From an uncultured Acetobacteroides sp. (GTDB lineage Bacteria; Bacteroidota; Bacteroidia; Bacteroidales; ZOR0009): 64,000 nucleotides of DNA. The notes below the pieces were generated by a model. That model was not told where the DNA came from, did no database searches, and was given only the letters and a program-made list of their open reading frames with translations. This document shows positions 55,087-63,652 of the stretch, in pieces (position 1 is the stretch's first letter; the number at the start of each line of letters is the position of its first letter). The stretch covers positions 3,767,501 through 3,831,500 of the forward strand of contig NZ_OY782755.1 in the NCBI RefSeq assembly GCF_963678165.1, given 5' to 3'. Both the position numbers and the translations under genes were made by a program.

Positions 55087-56451
55087 CTACCCAACAGCGC
55101 CCAGCACATCCTTAACCAGCAGCCCCAGCTTCAGGGTATTGTTGGGCCGATGCGAGTAGCCAAGCACCACGATGGCCAGCTGCCTAGAGGGAATGATGAT
55201 GACGTACTGCCCGTCGTGCCCCTCGCACGAGTAGAAGTCGTTGGGCAGCTCGGGCGAACTCTCCTTGCCCTTTCGCCAAAAGAAGGCACCGTAGGCTCCC
55301 TCGCTGTTCCTGGTCGGCGTTCGGGTGTAGTTAACCCAACCCTTAGGCAGAATGCTCTGACCGTTGAATACGCCATCCTGCAGGTACAGCAGGGCAAAGC
55401 GGGCGTAGTCGCGCGCCGTGGCGTAGATGTACGACGAGCCCACGGGGATGCCGCTGGCATCGGGCTCGAGGATGGCATCCTGAAGCCCAATTCGGTTGAG
55501 CAGCTTACCGTATATGAAGGCGTAGAAGGCGGAGTCGCTTTTGAAATGCTGGCGTGCCCAGTAGCAGACGATGTTGGAGCTGCCCGAGGAGTAGGCCCAG
55601 CGCGAGCCAATGGGATACTCCAGCGGTTTTTTGATGGCATATCTGGCAAAATCGCCGTGGCAGTACAGCATCTGGGTAACGTCGGAGATGGAGCCGTAGT
55701 CCTCGTTCCACCGAAGGCCGCTCTGCATCCGCATCAGATCGTTAACCGTTATTCGGCTTCGGGTATCGTGCTGCCACTCCCTAATGCCGGTTGGCTGGTA
55801 GATGTCGGCCATGCCGCTGTTCACCATCACCCCAACGATGGAGTTGGCCACGCTCTTCGCCATCGACCATCCCAGAAGCCGGCTCTTGGCGGAGAAACCC
55901 CGGCGGTAGGCCTCCTCAACCGGAACGCCGTTGTGCAGCACCAGAAAGGCGAAGGAGTGCCCGCCGTACTTGCGACCACCAACAATCTCGCGAGAAACGC
56001 TTCTCAGCTTTTCATTTTCGTTGATGTTCACGGAATCGGGCAGCACGTTGCCCAAAGGCCATTGCACCGAGTCGGGGTTGTAGCCAACGCGGTTGGTAAA
56101 GGTAAGCCTGCGGACAGCGGTCAAATCTGCATCGCGCACCAGGGTGCTCCCCACTCCCCTTCGAAAAACGGCAATCGCCTTTCCCCACAGGAAACGGCTG
56201 GTGACGGTAGAATCCTTGTAGCTAACCGTGTTGGTTGCATACCTAATGGGAAAGAAGCTTAGGTCGAGTTCCTCTACGCTCTGCTGCGTGCGGTTCGAGA
56301 TAAAGATCGACGAGCAAAGGTGCTTAGCGTTGTAGCCGGTAATAATGGGAAGCAGCGAGTTGACGAAAGATATGCCAAAGTAGAGCGCCACCAGCACCAC
56401 GGTAAATATCCCCACCACAAGAGTCCGCTTTATTCGTTTCGAAAATTTCAT
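55087..56451 (-). CDS. Membrane-anchored serine hydrolase, class C beta-lactamase family
   Basis: 454 residues. One N-terminal membrane helix (about 10-32) anchors a periplasmic beta-lactamase-fold domain. SMAKS near residue 196 is the SxxK active site, YSSGSSN near 297 is the Tyr motif, and GHDGQYV near 415 takes the place of KTG. Proteins of this type are esterases or peptidases more often than true lactamases, so resistance should not be assumed. It stands alone on its strand. Confidence 0.85.
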   Translation of the reverse strand: MKFSKRIKRTLVVGIFTVVLVALYFGISFVNSLLPIITGYNAKHLCSSIFISNRTQQSVEELDLSFFPIRYATNTVSYKDSTVTSRFLWGKAIAVFRRGVGSTLVRDADLTAVRRLTFTNRVGYNPDSVQWPLGNVLPDSVNINENEKLRSVSREIVGGRKYGGHSFAFLVLHNGVPVEEAYRRGFSAKSRLLGWSMAKSVANSIVGVMVNSGMADIYQPTGIREWQHDTRSRITVNDLMRMQSGLRWNEDYGSISDVTQMLYCHGDFARYAIKKPLEYPIGSRWAYSSGSSNIVCYWARQHFKSDSAFYAFIYGKLLNRIGLQDAILEPDASGIPVGSSYIYATARDYARFALLYLQDGVFNGQSILPKGWVNYTRTPTRNSEGAYGAFFWRKGKESSPELPNDFYSCEGHDGQYVIIIPSRQLAIVVLGYSHRPNNTLKLGLLVKDVLGAVG

Positions 56452-56522
56452 AGCCGTATAAGATTTATAGATGCGTAAAGCTATCGCTTACAAGTAAGGT
56501 AAAAAGGATTTTTCCTCAAGAC

Positions 56523-56552
56523 AAAAAAGGCATCAGCGTTCTACCGATGCCT
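56523..56552 (-). terminator. Terminator after the outer-membrane protein gene
   Basis: GGCATC and GATGCC pair around an 11-base loop and run into six T on the reverse strand, directly after the stop codon at 56558. Confidence 0.7.
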
Positions 56553-56557
56553 ATACC

Positions 56558-57415
56558 CTACCTAACCAAATCTGCAAGCCAATTAACATTTATACTAGGA
56601 ATCCTAAAGGCAAGACCAACGCCAAGGTTTAGCGTATTTAGGGGTTGCTTGTAGGAGTAGCCCTCTACCGAGAGGTGGGCGTTGCAGCCAAAATACTCAG
56701 CAATAACCATTGCCGAAAAAAGGCGCGAGAAATCGTAGCGAAGAGTTGCACCTGCTTCCATGGCGGCTACGGTTACATCGTCGGATGTCTGATCGAAGAA
56801 AGCGGAAGCATTCGGGAGCTTACGCCTCAACCCTAGATCAGCATAACCACCCATTATGCGAAGGTCTAGATGTAGCTTTTCGAGCAACGGTTGAGTGTAC
56901 ATAGGACCTATCAGCGCCCCTTTATACGCCCAAACATTCCACTTGTATCCGGTTATGACACCGCTTGTGTATATTGGGTTGGTGTACGTCTTATAGTCGT
57001 TTACCGAGCAGAAGTAGGAAGCTGCCAATCCCCAGTTAGGAGTTAGAAGAATGCCCACATTTACAAGATTAACATGCATCCCTAAAGTTGCTGCGGCATC
57101 AGAGCGGCTGGCGTAGCTGCCAATAGGTTCCGAGAAGCCTGCCGTAAATCCGATGTAGCTGCTGCGAGGTTTCTTCTCGGCCTTCGGCTCAACGTAGCGC
57201 TCCTTGGAAAACTTCTCGATATCCTCAATCTTAAAGTAGGCTAGAGCCCCATCGCTCATCAGCAGCTTCACGCTCTTGTGGGGCACCTGCTCTACGATTA
57301 CCCCCTTCACAAAACCACCCTTCTTAAGGTAAATCACATCCTGAAATCCATCTTGGGCAAAGCTCAGCACCGGAAAGGCTACAGCGACAATGAGCACGGC
57401 AAGAAATCTATTCAT
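56558..57415 (-). CDS. Outer-membrane beta-barrel protein, unknown function
   Basis: 286 residues from the ATG at 57415, which gives a signal peptide (MNRFLAVLIV...LSFAQ). A longer frame would add 31 residues without purpose. Residues 20-75 are a small beta domain (VIYLKKGGFVKGVIVEQ), a motif seen in Bacteroidota secreted proteins of unknown role. From about 90 on it reads as an eight-strand barrel. Ligand and role are unknown. Confidence 0.78.
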   Translation of the reverse strand: MNRFLAVLIVAVAFPVLSFAQDGFQDVIYLKKGGFVKGVIVEQVPHKSVKLLMSDGALAYFKIEDIEKFSKERYVEPKAEKKPRSSYIGFTAGFSEPIGSYASRSDAAATLGMHVNLVNVGILLTPNWGLAASYFCSVNDYKTYTNPIYTSGVITGYKWNVWAYKGALIGPMYTQPLLEKLHLDLRIMGGYADLGLRRKLPNASAFFDQTSDDVTVAAMEAGATLRYDFSRLFSAMVIAEYFGCNAHLSVEGYSYKQPLNTLNLGVGLAFRIPSINVNWLADLVR

Positions 57416-57478
57416 GCAATACGTAGGTTTAAAGTAAGTAATAGCTAATGCTGGTAAATGTAACTGAAAAAGTTTGTA

Positions 57479-57532
57479 GAAAAAAAGGTTTGTAGAGAAG
57501 AGCCCCAATGCTTCCTTCTCTACAAACCTTCA
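57479..57532 (-). terminator. Terminator after the CBM9-like gene
   Basis: AGGTTTGTAGAGAAG and CTTCTCTACAAACCT form a perfect 15-bp stem; six or more T follow on the reverse strand. It lies 65 bases beyond the stop. Confidence 0.85.
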
Positions 57533-57596
57533 CTTATTCTTGCAGCACCGAATCAACGATGCCTAAGTATTCCTAGGCAAGTCAAATGAATCCGCC

Positions 57597-58706
57597 CTAG
57601 TAGATTTTCCCTTCGTTATTAATCTTGGCAACGAGTTTGCCAGTCTTGTCAACCAGCATGGCCTGGTATAGGTTGTTGGCCGCATCGAGAAGTAGCCTGT
57701 AGGGCTCTTTGTTTACCGTGATGCTGCTGTTAATCCCGATATCGCTCAAGTCTTTCGCGAAGCGCCCATTCTGGGTAAGGTACTCCTGCTGGCGGTAGAA
57801 GATGGCCCACAGGGCACTCTTGGCCTGCTCCGACTGCGGCATTTCGAACGGCGCTACCTCGTCGAGGCTGGTGCTGTTGGCAAAGTTAAGGTAGCCCCAA
57901 AGTTCGGGACAGTGCATATTTGCCACTCCTTGAGACGACCACACCCACTTGCTCTCGGCCTTGGCAATACCGGTGGAGGTGTCAGTCTCCTTTACGTAAG
58001 CGCCATTCTCGGCCTTTGCCTCCCACTCCACGCGCATAAAGTTAATGCGCCAAGGTTTTTGAACGGAGGGAGCCCTAAACTCGAACGCCAGCGACTTTAG
58101 CGGGATGGCCACCTCAACCGTCCACTTACGGTCGATATCGCTAGGGTCGTTCAGCGTACCATCGATGCCGATGGCCTGCTTGAGCCCTTGAAAGTTCCAG
58201 GTAACAATGGCGGGACCACCAACACGGTAGGTTTTCACCAGAAAGATGTCGAAGATGGTACCCAGGGGGTTTACCTCGTACTCGAAGTAGTTGTGCGTGT
58301 CGCCATCGGGATCGAGGAAGATCTCGAAGTCGTTATCGTGGAAGATGACCTGGTCGTGCTCCTTCAGGCTACCCCAGATGTGGGGTTCTTCGAGCTCGGC
58401 AGCAACGTAGAGGTAGCGGCTATCCCACGCCATCTTAACGCGGGTGTTGAAGCGGGGCTTACCCTTTGCGTCGCCTTCCAGATCGACAAACTTGTCGGTC
58501 CAGGGGGCGTTGCTCCACGTGCTCTCATCGAACTTGCCGTCGATGGTGATGGAGTCGCAAGCCTTAACGGCGGTGTAGCACTTCGGGATTTTAAACAGGT
58601 GCTCGATGCCCTGGGTACTTAGCCCCGTAACGGCAATCTGCGCGTTAGCACCCACCCACGATCCTACAGCGAGCAGCATCATTAGTAAAAATCGATTCTT
58701 CTTCAT
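57597..58706 (-). CDS. Secreted carbohydrate-binding protein, CBM9-like
   Basis: 369 residues. A signal peptide (about 1-22, ending ANA) is followed by a CBM9_1-like beta-sandwich (about 45-260), with the start DGKFDESTWSNAPW, the FHDNDFEIFLDPDGD calcium-binding-like loop near 127, and the YFEYEVNPLGT strand near 146. About 100 further residues of unknown fold follow. Such proteins bind glycans or are truncated relatives of xylanases. No enzymatic domain is seen. Confidence 0.85.
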   Translation of the reverse strand: MKKNRFLLMMLLAVGSWVGANAQIAVTGLSTQGIEHLFKIPKCYTAVKACDSITIDGKFDESTWSNAPWTDKFVDLEGDAKGKPRFNTRVKMAWDSRYLYVAAELEEPHIWGSLKEHDQVIFHDNDFEIFLDPDGDTHNYFEYEVNPLGTIFDIFLVKTYRVGGPAIVTWNFQGLKQAIGIDGTLNDPSDIDRKWTVEVAIPLKSLAFEFRAPSVQKPWRINFMRVEWEAKAENGAYVKETDTSTGIAKAESKWVWSSQGVANMHCPELWGYLNFANSTSLDEVAPFEMPQSEQAKSALWAIFYRQQEYLTQNGRFAKDLSDIGINSSITVNKEPYRLLLDAANNLYQAMLVDKTGKLVAKINNEGKIY

Positions 58707-58870
58707 AAAATGGTTAGAGGTTTATAAGGGCGCGAAGATACCCCTTTTATCAGCTAAAATATTTTATCGGCTTATATATATGCTGAATTGCCAGACGAAA
58801 AAGCGCCCACCCGGAGGGGGTACCGCCACCATTCACATTAAATGCTACCTTTGCCCAAATTTTTACAACA

Positions 58871-60268
58871 ATGAGCATTAGCGTAGATAACAAGGGCGCA
58901 GTGGACTTTAAATCCATCAGGCCCGTAGTAAACGAATCGCTGCCCAAGCTGTACATCGAGACGTACGGCTGCCAGATGAACGTCAACGACTCGGAGGTGG
59001 TGGTGTCCATCATGCAGCACAACGGCTACTCGCTGACTAAGGATCTTGCGAAGGCCGACCTCATCCTGATCAACACCTGCTCGATTCGCGACAACGCCGA
59101 GCAGCGCGTTTGGGGACGCCTAGATGTATTCAAGCAGCAGAAGAAGAAGCGCCCCGTACTGGTAGGGGTAATCGGCTGCATGGCCGAGCGCCTAAAGACG
59201 AAGCTCCTCGAAGAGGATAAAGTCGTTGATATTGTTGTGGGGCCCGATGCCTACCGCGACCTTCCCAATCTAGTAGTTGGTGCCGATGGTGGCCAAAAGG
59301 GAATCAACGTGCTGCTATCGCGCGAGGAGACCTACGCCGATCTTAGCCCCGTTCGCCTCGACCAGAATGGCGTTACCGCCTTTGTTTCCATCATGCGCGG
59401 ATGCAACAACATGTGCACCTACTGCGTGGTGCCCTACACCCGTGGGGCCGAGCGCAGCCGCAACCCCTACACTATCCTGCGCGAGGTGCAGGAGCTGGCC
59501 GACAACGGCTACAAGGAGGTTACCCTGCTCGGGCAGAACGTCAACTCCTACCGATGGACAACCACCGAGGGGGATGCCGAGGAGGTAAGCTTCGCCAACC
59601 TGCTCGACATGGTGGCCAGGCAGAATCCCCGCATGCGCATCCGCTACTCCACCTCGCATCCCCGCGATATGAAGGACGAGGTGCTGGAGGTAATGGCCGC
59701 CCACGACAACATCTGCAAGTACATCCACCTGCCAGCCCAATCGGGCAACACCCGCATGCTACAGGTGATGAACCGCTGCTACACCCGCGAGTGGTACCTC
59801 GACCGCATTGCGGCCATCCGCCGGTACATGCCCGACTGCGCAATTTCTACCGACATCATTGCCGGATTTTGCACCGAAACCGAGGAGGAGCATCAGGATA
59901 CGCTCTCGCTCATGGACGAGGTGGGGTACGAGTTCGCCTACATGTTTAAGTACAGCGAGCGCCCCAACACCAAGGCGCAGCGCACCCTCACCGACGATGT
60001 GCCCGACGAGGTAAAGACCCGCCGCCTCAACGAAATTATCGACTTGCAAAACAAGCTATCGCTTAGGAGCAACCAGAAGGATATCGGTAAGGAGTTTGAG
60101 GTGCTCGTGGAGGGAACGTCGAAGCGCTCACAGGAGGAGCTCTTTGGCCGCAACTCGCAAAATAAGGTGATCGTATTCGCCCGAAAGGACTATAAGGTTG
60201 GCGATTTTGTGAAGGTAAGGGTAACCCAAGCCTCATCGGCCACGCTTAAGGGCGAGCCTGTAGAGTAG
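58871..60268 (+). CDS. miaB: tRNA-2-methylthio-N6-dimethylallyladenosine synthase
   Basis: 465 residues, radical-SAM methylthiotransferase that modifies A37 of tRNAs reading codons with U first. The N-terminal UPF0004 domain has Cys in YGCQMN (about 34), NTCSIRD (about 70) and GCMAER (about 100). The radical-SAM cluster CNNMCTYC lies near 179, and a TRAM domain lies near 385-460. A -7 box TACCTTTG at 58846-58853 is likely its promoter. Confidence 0.97.
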   Translation: MSISVDNKGAVDFKSIRPVVNESLPKLYIETYGCQMNVNDSEVVVSIMQHNGYSLTKDLAKADLILINTCSIRDNAEQRVWGRLDVFKQQKKKRPVLVGVIGCMAERLKTKLLEEDKVVDIVVGPDAYRDLPNLVVGADGGQKGINVLLSREETYADLSPVRLDQNGVTAFVSIMRGCNNMCTYCVVPYTRGAERSRNPYTILREVQELADNGYKEVTLLGQNVNSYRWTTTEGDAEEVSFANLLDMVARQNPRMRIRYSTSHPRDMKDEVLEVMAAHDNICKYIHLPAQSGNTRMLQVMNRCYTREWYLDRIAAIRRYMPDCAISTDIIAGFCTETEEEHQDTLSLMDEVGYEFAYMFKYSERPNTKAQRTLTDDVPDEVKTRRLNEIIDLQNKLSLRSNQKDIGKEFEVLVEGTSKRSQEELFGRNSQNKVIVFARKDYKVGDFVKVRVTQASSATLKGEPVE

Positions 60269-60291
60269 CGCCCAACGACCCAACATCATAA

Positions 60292-60325
60292 AAGCCCATC
60301 AGCCCTGCTGGTGGGCTCTTTTTTT
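60292..60325 (+). terminator. Terminator after miaB
   Basis: AGCCCATCAGC and GCTGGTGGGCT form a stem with a short loop, followed by eight T after a C. It lies about 25 bases beyond the stop. Confidence 0.85.
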
Positions 60326-60367
60326 CGCTACTGCCGATAGCCGATCAAGGGTAACCGCTGGTGCTGC

Positions 60368-60690
60368 GTGGATAGCTGTTCCGGTCGTGAGGATAACTCT
60401 TATCCTTGCATGGATAACTGTTTCCGACGCGAGGATAACTCTTATCCTTCCGTGGATAACTGTTTCCGACGCGAGGATAACTCTTATCCTTCCGTGGATA
60501 ACTGTTTCCGACACGTGGATAACTCTTATCCTTCCGTAGATAACTGTTTCCGACACGAAGATAACTCTTATCCTTCCGTGGATAACTGTTTCCGACACGA
60601 AGATAACTCTTATCCTTCCGTGGATAACTGTTTCCGACGCGTGGATAACTCTTATCCTTGCATGGATAACTGTTCCGGTCATGAGAATAA
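60368..60690. repeat. Tandem array A6, period exactly 21 bp (42-bp dimer)
   Basis: GGATA (or AGATA, GAATA) recurs at 60370 and then every 21 bp without exception to 60685, 16 times. Two half-units alternate: one with GGATAACTCTTATCC, a 6-3-6 dyad, and one with GGATAACTGTTTCC. The outermost half-units on both sides carry TGTTCCGGTC instead of TGTTTCCGAC, and their inner neighbours end TTGCAT instead of TTCCGT, so the array is symmetric in its variants. It lies between the terminators of the convergent genes miaB and ROK. Frames are open on both strands only because 21 is a multiple of three. Confidence 0.92.
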
Positions 60691-60786
60691 AAAACTGCTT
60701 ATGGAGCGGTGCCTACCCTAACCGCTGATAATCTCCTCGAAGGGGGCCTGCATGGCAGAGGAGCGCGATCAAAGAAGGAAAATAAG

Positions 60787-60806
60787 AAAGGGCTGACACC
60801 CAGCCC
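60787..60806 (-). terminator. Possible terminator after the ROK gene
   Basis: GGGCTG and CAGCCC form a short stem; on the reverse strand a T-rich stretch follows. It lies about 110 bases beyond the stop. The stem is short, so this is a weak call. The DNA from 60690 to 60917 holds no gene. Confidence 0.4.
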
Positions 60807-60917
60807 GCGTCGTAGGAGCGAAACCTCTACCAAGCGGCCGATACTGCTCCACCCCTACGGCGCTGGGATGCGGCAGCATTCGCTACTTGGTAGAGCCTTC
60901 GCCCCTAGCGGAGAGGC

Positions 60918-61802
60918 TTACTTAAAGAGCAGACGGTTTTTTGCGTCTAGGCAAAGCGCAGCAGCGCCAAGAACGGCGATATCCGGCGTATCGGTTTGCA
61001 CCACCTTAAGCCTATCGGCAGCCTCGCGGTAGAAGAACGTGCGAATCTGCTTCCACATCGTATTCTCGAAGAAGGGGAATGCCCTCGAAAGCGCCCCCCC
61101 GATAACAATCAGGTCAGGGTCCACCGAGTACATGATGGTTTTAATCAGGTTGCCCACATCGTACCCAAACTGCTCGAAGATGGCCAGCGCAATCTTGTCT
61201 TCGTCGGCGGCACGATCGAGGAAGGTTTCGGCCTTAATGCCGTACTTCTCCTCGAAGTAGCCCTCCGAGCAGTAGTACTCGTAGTCGTGCTCCTTGTAGG
61301 GGATAAGCCCAAACTCGCCGGCCACGCAGTTGTTGCCCGAGTAGAGATGCCCGTTGAACACGGTACCAGCGCCAACCCCAGTGCCGATGGTGAGGCCCAC
61401 CATGTTGTCGTATGGCAGCCCCTTGCCGAAGTACTTTTCGCCTACAGCAAAGCAGTTGGCGTTGTTGTTCACGTACACGGGCTTCCCGAAGTGCTGCTCG
61501 AGAATGGCCTTGAGGTGCACCTTCCGCCACGACGGAATGTTGATCACCTTGTACACAATCCCCTGCTTTACGTCCACCACGCTGGGCACGCCAACGCCGA
61601 TGCTGCTAACCTCGGGGGTCATCACCACCTCGATGGTGGAGATCAGGTCGCGCAGGATCACATCCTCCACCTCGCGGTTGTTTATCTTGCGGGTCTCCTG
61701 CTGCTCGATGAGCTCCCCCTTCACGCGACCAACCTGAATGTAGCGGCCGCTCATGTTTACACCTACAAAGGTGCTATCTGCATTATCGCCTGTGAATATC
61801 AT
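60918..61802 (-). CDS. ROK-family protein with degenerate active site
   Basis: 294 residues with the ROK fold: an IGTGVGAGT loop near residue 140, an AGEFG motif near 163, and an IVIGGALSRA stretch near 250. Three expected parts are altered. The N-terminal phosphate loop reads GVNMSGR (about 14-20) instead of DxGGT. The catalytic Asp of NDAN is Asn114 (NNNAN). The CxCGxxGC zinc motif is absent, with only one Cys near 178. Sugar kinase activity is therefore doubtful, and a sugar-sensing or structural role is possible. It is 33 bases from a LacI-type gene on the same strand, so the two probably share a transcript. Confidence 0.82.
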   Translation of the reverse strand: MIFTGDNADSTFVGVNMSGRYIQVGRVKGELIEQQETRKINNREVEDVILRDLISTIEVVMTPEVSSIGVGVPSVVDVKQGIVYKVINIPSWRKVHLKAILEQHFGKPVYVNNNANCFAVGEKYFGKGLPYDNMVGLTIGTGVGAGTVFNGHLYSGNNCVAGEFGLIPYKEHDYEYYCSEGYFEEKYGIKAETFLDRAADEDKIALAIFEQFGYDVGNLIKTIMYSVDPDLIVIGGALSRAFPFFENTMWKQIRTFFYREAADRLKVVQTDTPDIAVLGAAALCLDAKNRLLFK

Positions 61803-61835
61803 AGTTCAACTGTGTTCGTTGTTATAATCGACAAT

Positions 61836-62858
61836 TTACCGAAAGCTGGTTCCGCGAACAAAGAGTTCGGTTGGAACAATAACCGTATTTCCCGAAAGCG
61901 GCTCGCCATCGCTGATGAGCACCTCCTCTACCTTAGCCACCAGCTCGTCGGCCATACGGTTGGCGTCAACCTCGATGGTGGAGATGGCCGGGGTGATGTA
62001 CTTGTTGTACTCGAACGAGCCAAAGGCCACCACCGGAATGTCGTTGGGTACCGAGATGTTGAGCTCCCTCAGCTTGTATATCAGGTGAAGCGCGTTCTGC
62101 GGACGGGCAACGATCATGGCGTCGGGAGGCTCAGGCAGCGAGAGGAAGTAGTCGATGGCATGCTCCACCGAGCTGTCGTCGAGGTTGCAGTTCACCAGGT
62201 ACTCCGGGCGCCAGGCGCGCCCAACCTTGTACACCGCCTGCTTCACCCCCTTAACGATCTCCTCGTAGATGGGGCAACGCCGATGCCCCATTAGAATCCC
62301 AATTCTACTGGCGCCACCCGCAATAAACTTGCTGGCAGCCGAGAATGCGCCCTGGTAGTTGTCGGCAATTATCTTCGGAACGGGGAAGTCGAAGTTCACG
62401 CGGTTAAAGCAAATAAGAGGAATCCCCGCATCAAGCAGGCTAGAGAAGTGGCTGTAGTCGTTCGTGTCCACCGCAGTGCATATAACCACCGCGGCAGGCT
62501 TTATCTCAACCAGCCTCGCCACAATTTGCCGCTCCACCTCCGATCGGTTTTCGGAGAAAAACGCCGATACAATAATCCCCTTTGCCAACAATGCCGGCTG
62601 CAGCTTCTCCAGCGCGGTCCTGTACATTCGGCTGTTCAGGTGAGGGCAAACCAGCGCAACAATTTGCCCGGACGATGCCAGCCTCTTCCCATAATCCGAC
62701 ATGCCTGGCTTATAGCCCAACTCCTTCGCCTTTTTTAGCACCTTTTGCTTTGTAGCATCGCTAATACGAGGATGGTTGTTGAGCGCACGCGAAACGGTTG
62801 AGACAGAGATGCCCAACTCAATTGCAATGTCATCAATGGTAATGTCCATTCGTTTCAT
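61836..62858 (-). CDS. LacI-type transcriptional regulator
   Basis: 340 residues. The N-terminal helix-turn-helix (about 6-52) has the SVSTVSRALNNHPRISDAT stretch of the LacI family and the hinge helix. A type 1 periplasmic-binding-protein fold follows (about 65-335) and should bind a sugar. It precedes the ROK gene and may control it. No clear LacI-type palindrome could be identified upstream. Confidence 0.92.
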   Translation of the reverse strand: MKRMDITIDDIAIELGISVSTVSRALNNHPRISDATKQKVLKKAKELGYKPGMSDYGKRLASSGQIVALVCPHLNSRMYRTALEKLQPALLAKGIIVSAFFSENRSEVERQIVARLVEIKPAAVVICTAVDTNDYSHFSSLLDAGIPLICFNRVNFDFPVPKIIADNYQGAFSAASKFIAGGASRIGILMGHRRCPIYEEIVKGVKQAVYKVGRAWRPEYLVNCNLDDSSVEHAIDYFLSLPEPPDAMIVARPQNALHLIYKLRELNISVPNDIPVVAFGSFEYNKYITPAISTIEVDANRMADELVAKVEEVLISDGEPLSGNTVIVPTELFVRGTSFR

Positions 62859-63053
62859 GCATCACTACATTTGGTTGCACAATTTTACAACAAAAAACCA
62901 GATCAGCTGCAAACCATTGCCCAAATATCATTTTTAAACGATCAAATATCCCCCAAGCCCTCCTCGCTCAAAAGCTCTCGCTAGCTCCAACAAAATTATT
63001 GCCCGCTGCATATTCCATTATTTTACTATTTTAGCGCCCCAAAATACTTTGTC

Positions 63054-63542
63054 ATGCGCTACACCAAACTCCTTTTAGCATTTCTGTTCGCTCTATCGCT
63101 TGCCTCCTGTAGCAGCTACAAGGAGATTCGCGTCGAGAAGGTAACCAACGTTAACCTTCGAGAGTTTAGCGGCTCTACGGCCTACGTCGACCTAACGGTG
63201 CTGGTAAATAACCCAACAGGCAGCAAGGTAAACCTGAACAAGCTCGACATCGACATCAACCGCTTCGACAACAAGTTTGCGCACATCGAATCGCTTGAGA
63301 AGGTAGTAGTACCCGCCAAAAGCCATATCGAGACGACAATCCAGCTAAAGGTTCGCATTGTCAACATCCTTTCCTCTGGTTTCATCCTACTCACCCGCAA
63401 GTTCAACCCCGAGGACTACACGGCAAACGGCTACCTTAAGGTAAGCGCGTTCCCCTTCTCGAAGAAGATCAAGTTCGAAAACCAGAAGCTAACCAGCGCC
63501 ATAAAGGGGCTCGACAGCGTCTTAAAGTCGTCAACGAAGTAG
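63054..63542 (+). CDS. LEA-type-2 lipoprotein
   Basis: 162 residues. A lipoprotein signal peptide ends in the lipobox LASC (Cys at about residue 19). The rest is one LEA_2 (WHy-like) beta-sandwich, with the VDLTVLVNNPTGSKVNL start near 43 that marks the family. Bacterial members are small lipoproteins of unknown role, often discussed in stress tolerance. Confidence 0.82.
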   Translation: MRYTKLLLAFLFALSLASCSSYKEIRVEKVTNVNLREFSGSTAYVDLTVLVNNPTGSKVNLNKLDIDINRFDNKFAHIESLEKVVVPAKSHIETTIQLKVRIVNILSSGFILLTRKFNPEDYTANGYLKVSAFPFSKKIKFENQKLTSAIKGLDSVLKSSTK

Positions 63543-63597
63543 CAATTGTAGCAATACTTAACAGTGCCTTTCAACTCTATTACTGATTTGAATTTAC

Positions 63598-63605
63598 TAC
63601 ATTTG
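63598..63605 (+). promoter_or_regulatory. -7 box before the SPOR-domain gene
   Basis: TACATTTG is a full match to TAnnTTTG and lies 47 bases before the ATG at 63653. A clear -33 TTTG at 18-19 bases is not seen, so this is a moderate call. Confidence 0.45.
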
Positions 63606-63652
63606 CAGCCGTTAAGACGTTCACCCTATTAAACTAACGGGTTTATCCTACC

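Noticed and set aside
60299..60721. Repetitive open frames on both strands over array A6, with a 14-residue repeat
   Set aside because: The period of 21 bp is a multiple of three, so frames stay open on both strands without selection. There is no domain, signal or gene context, and the array lies between terminators.
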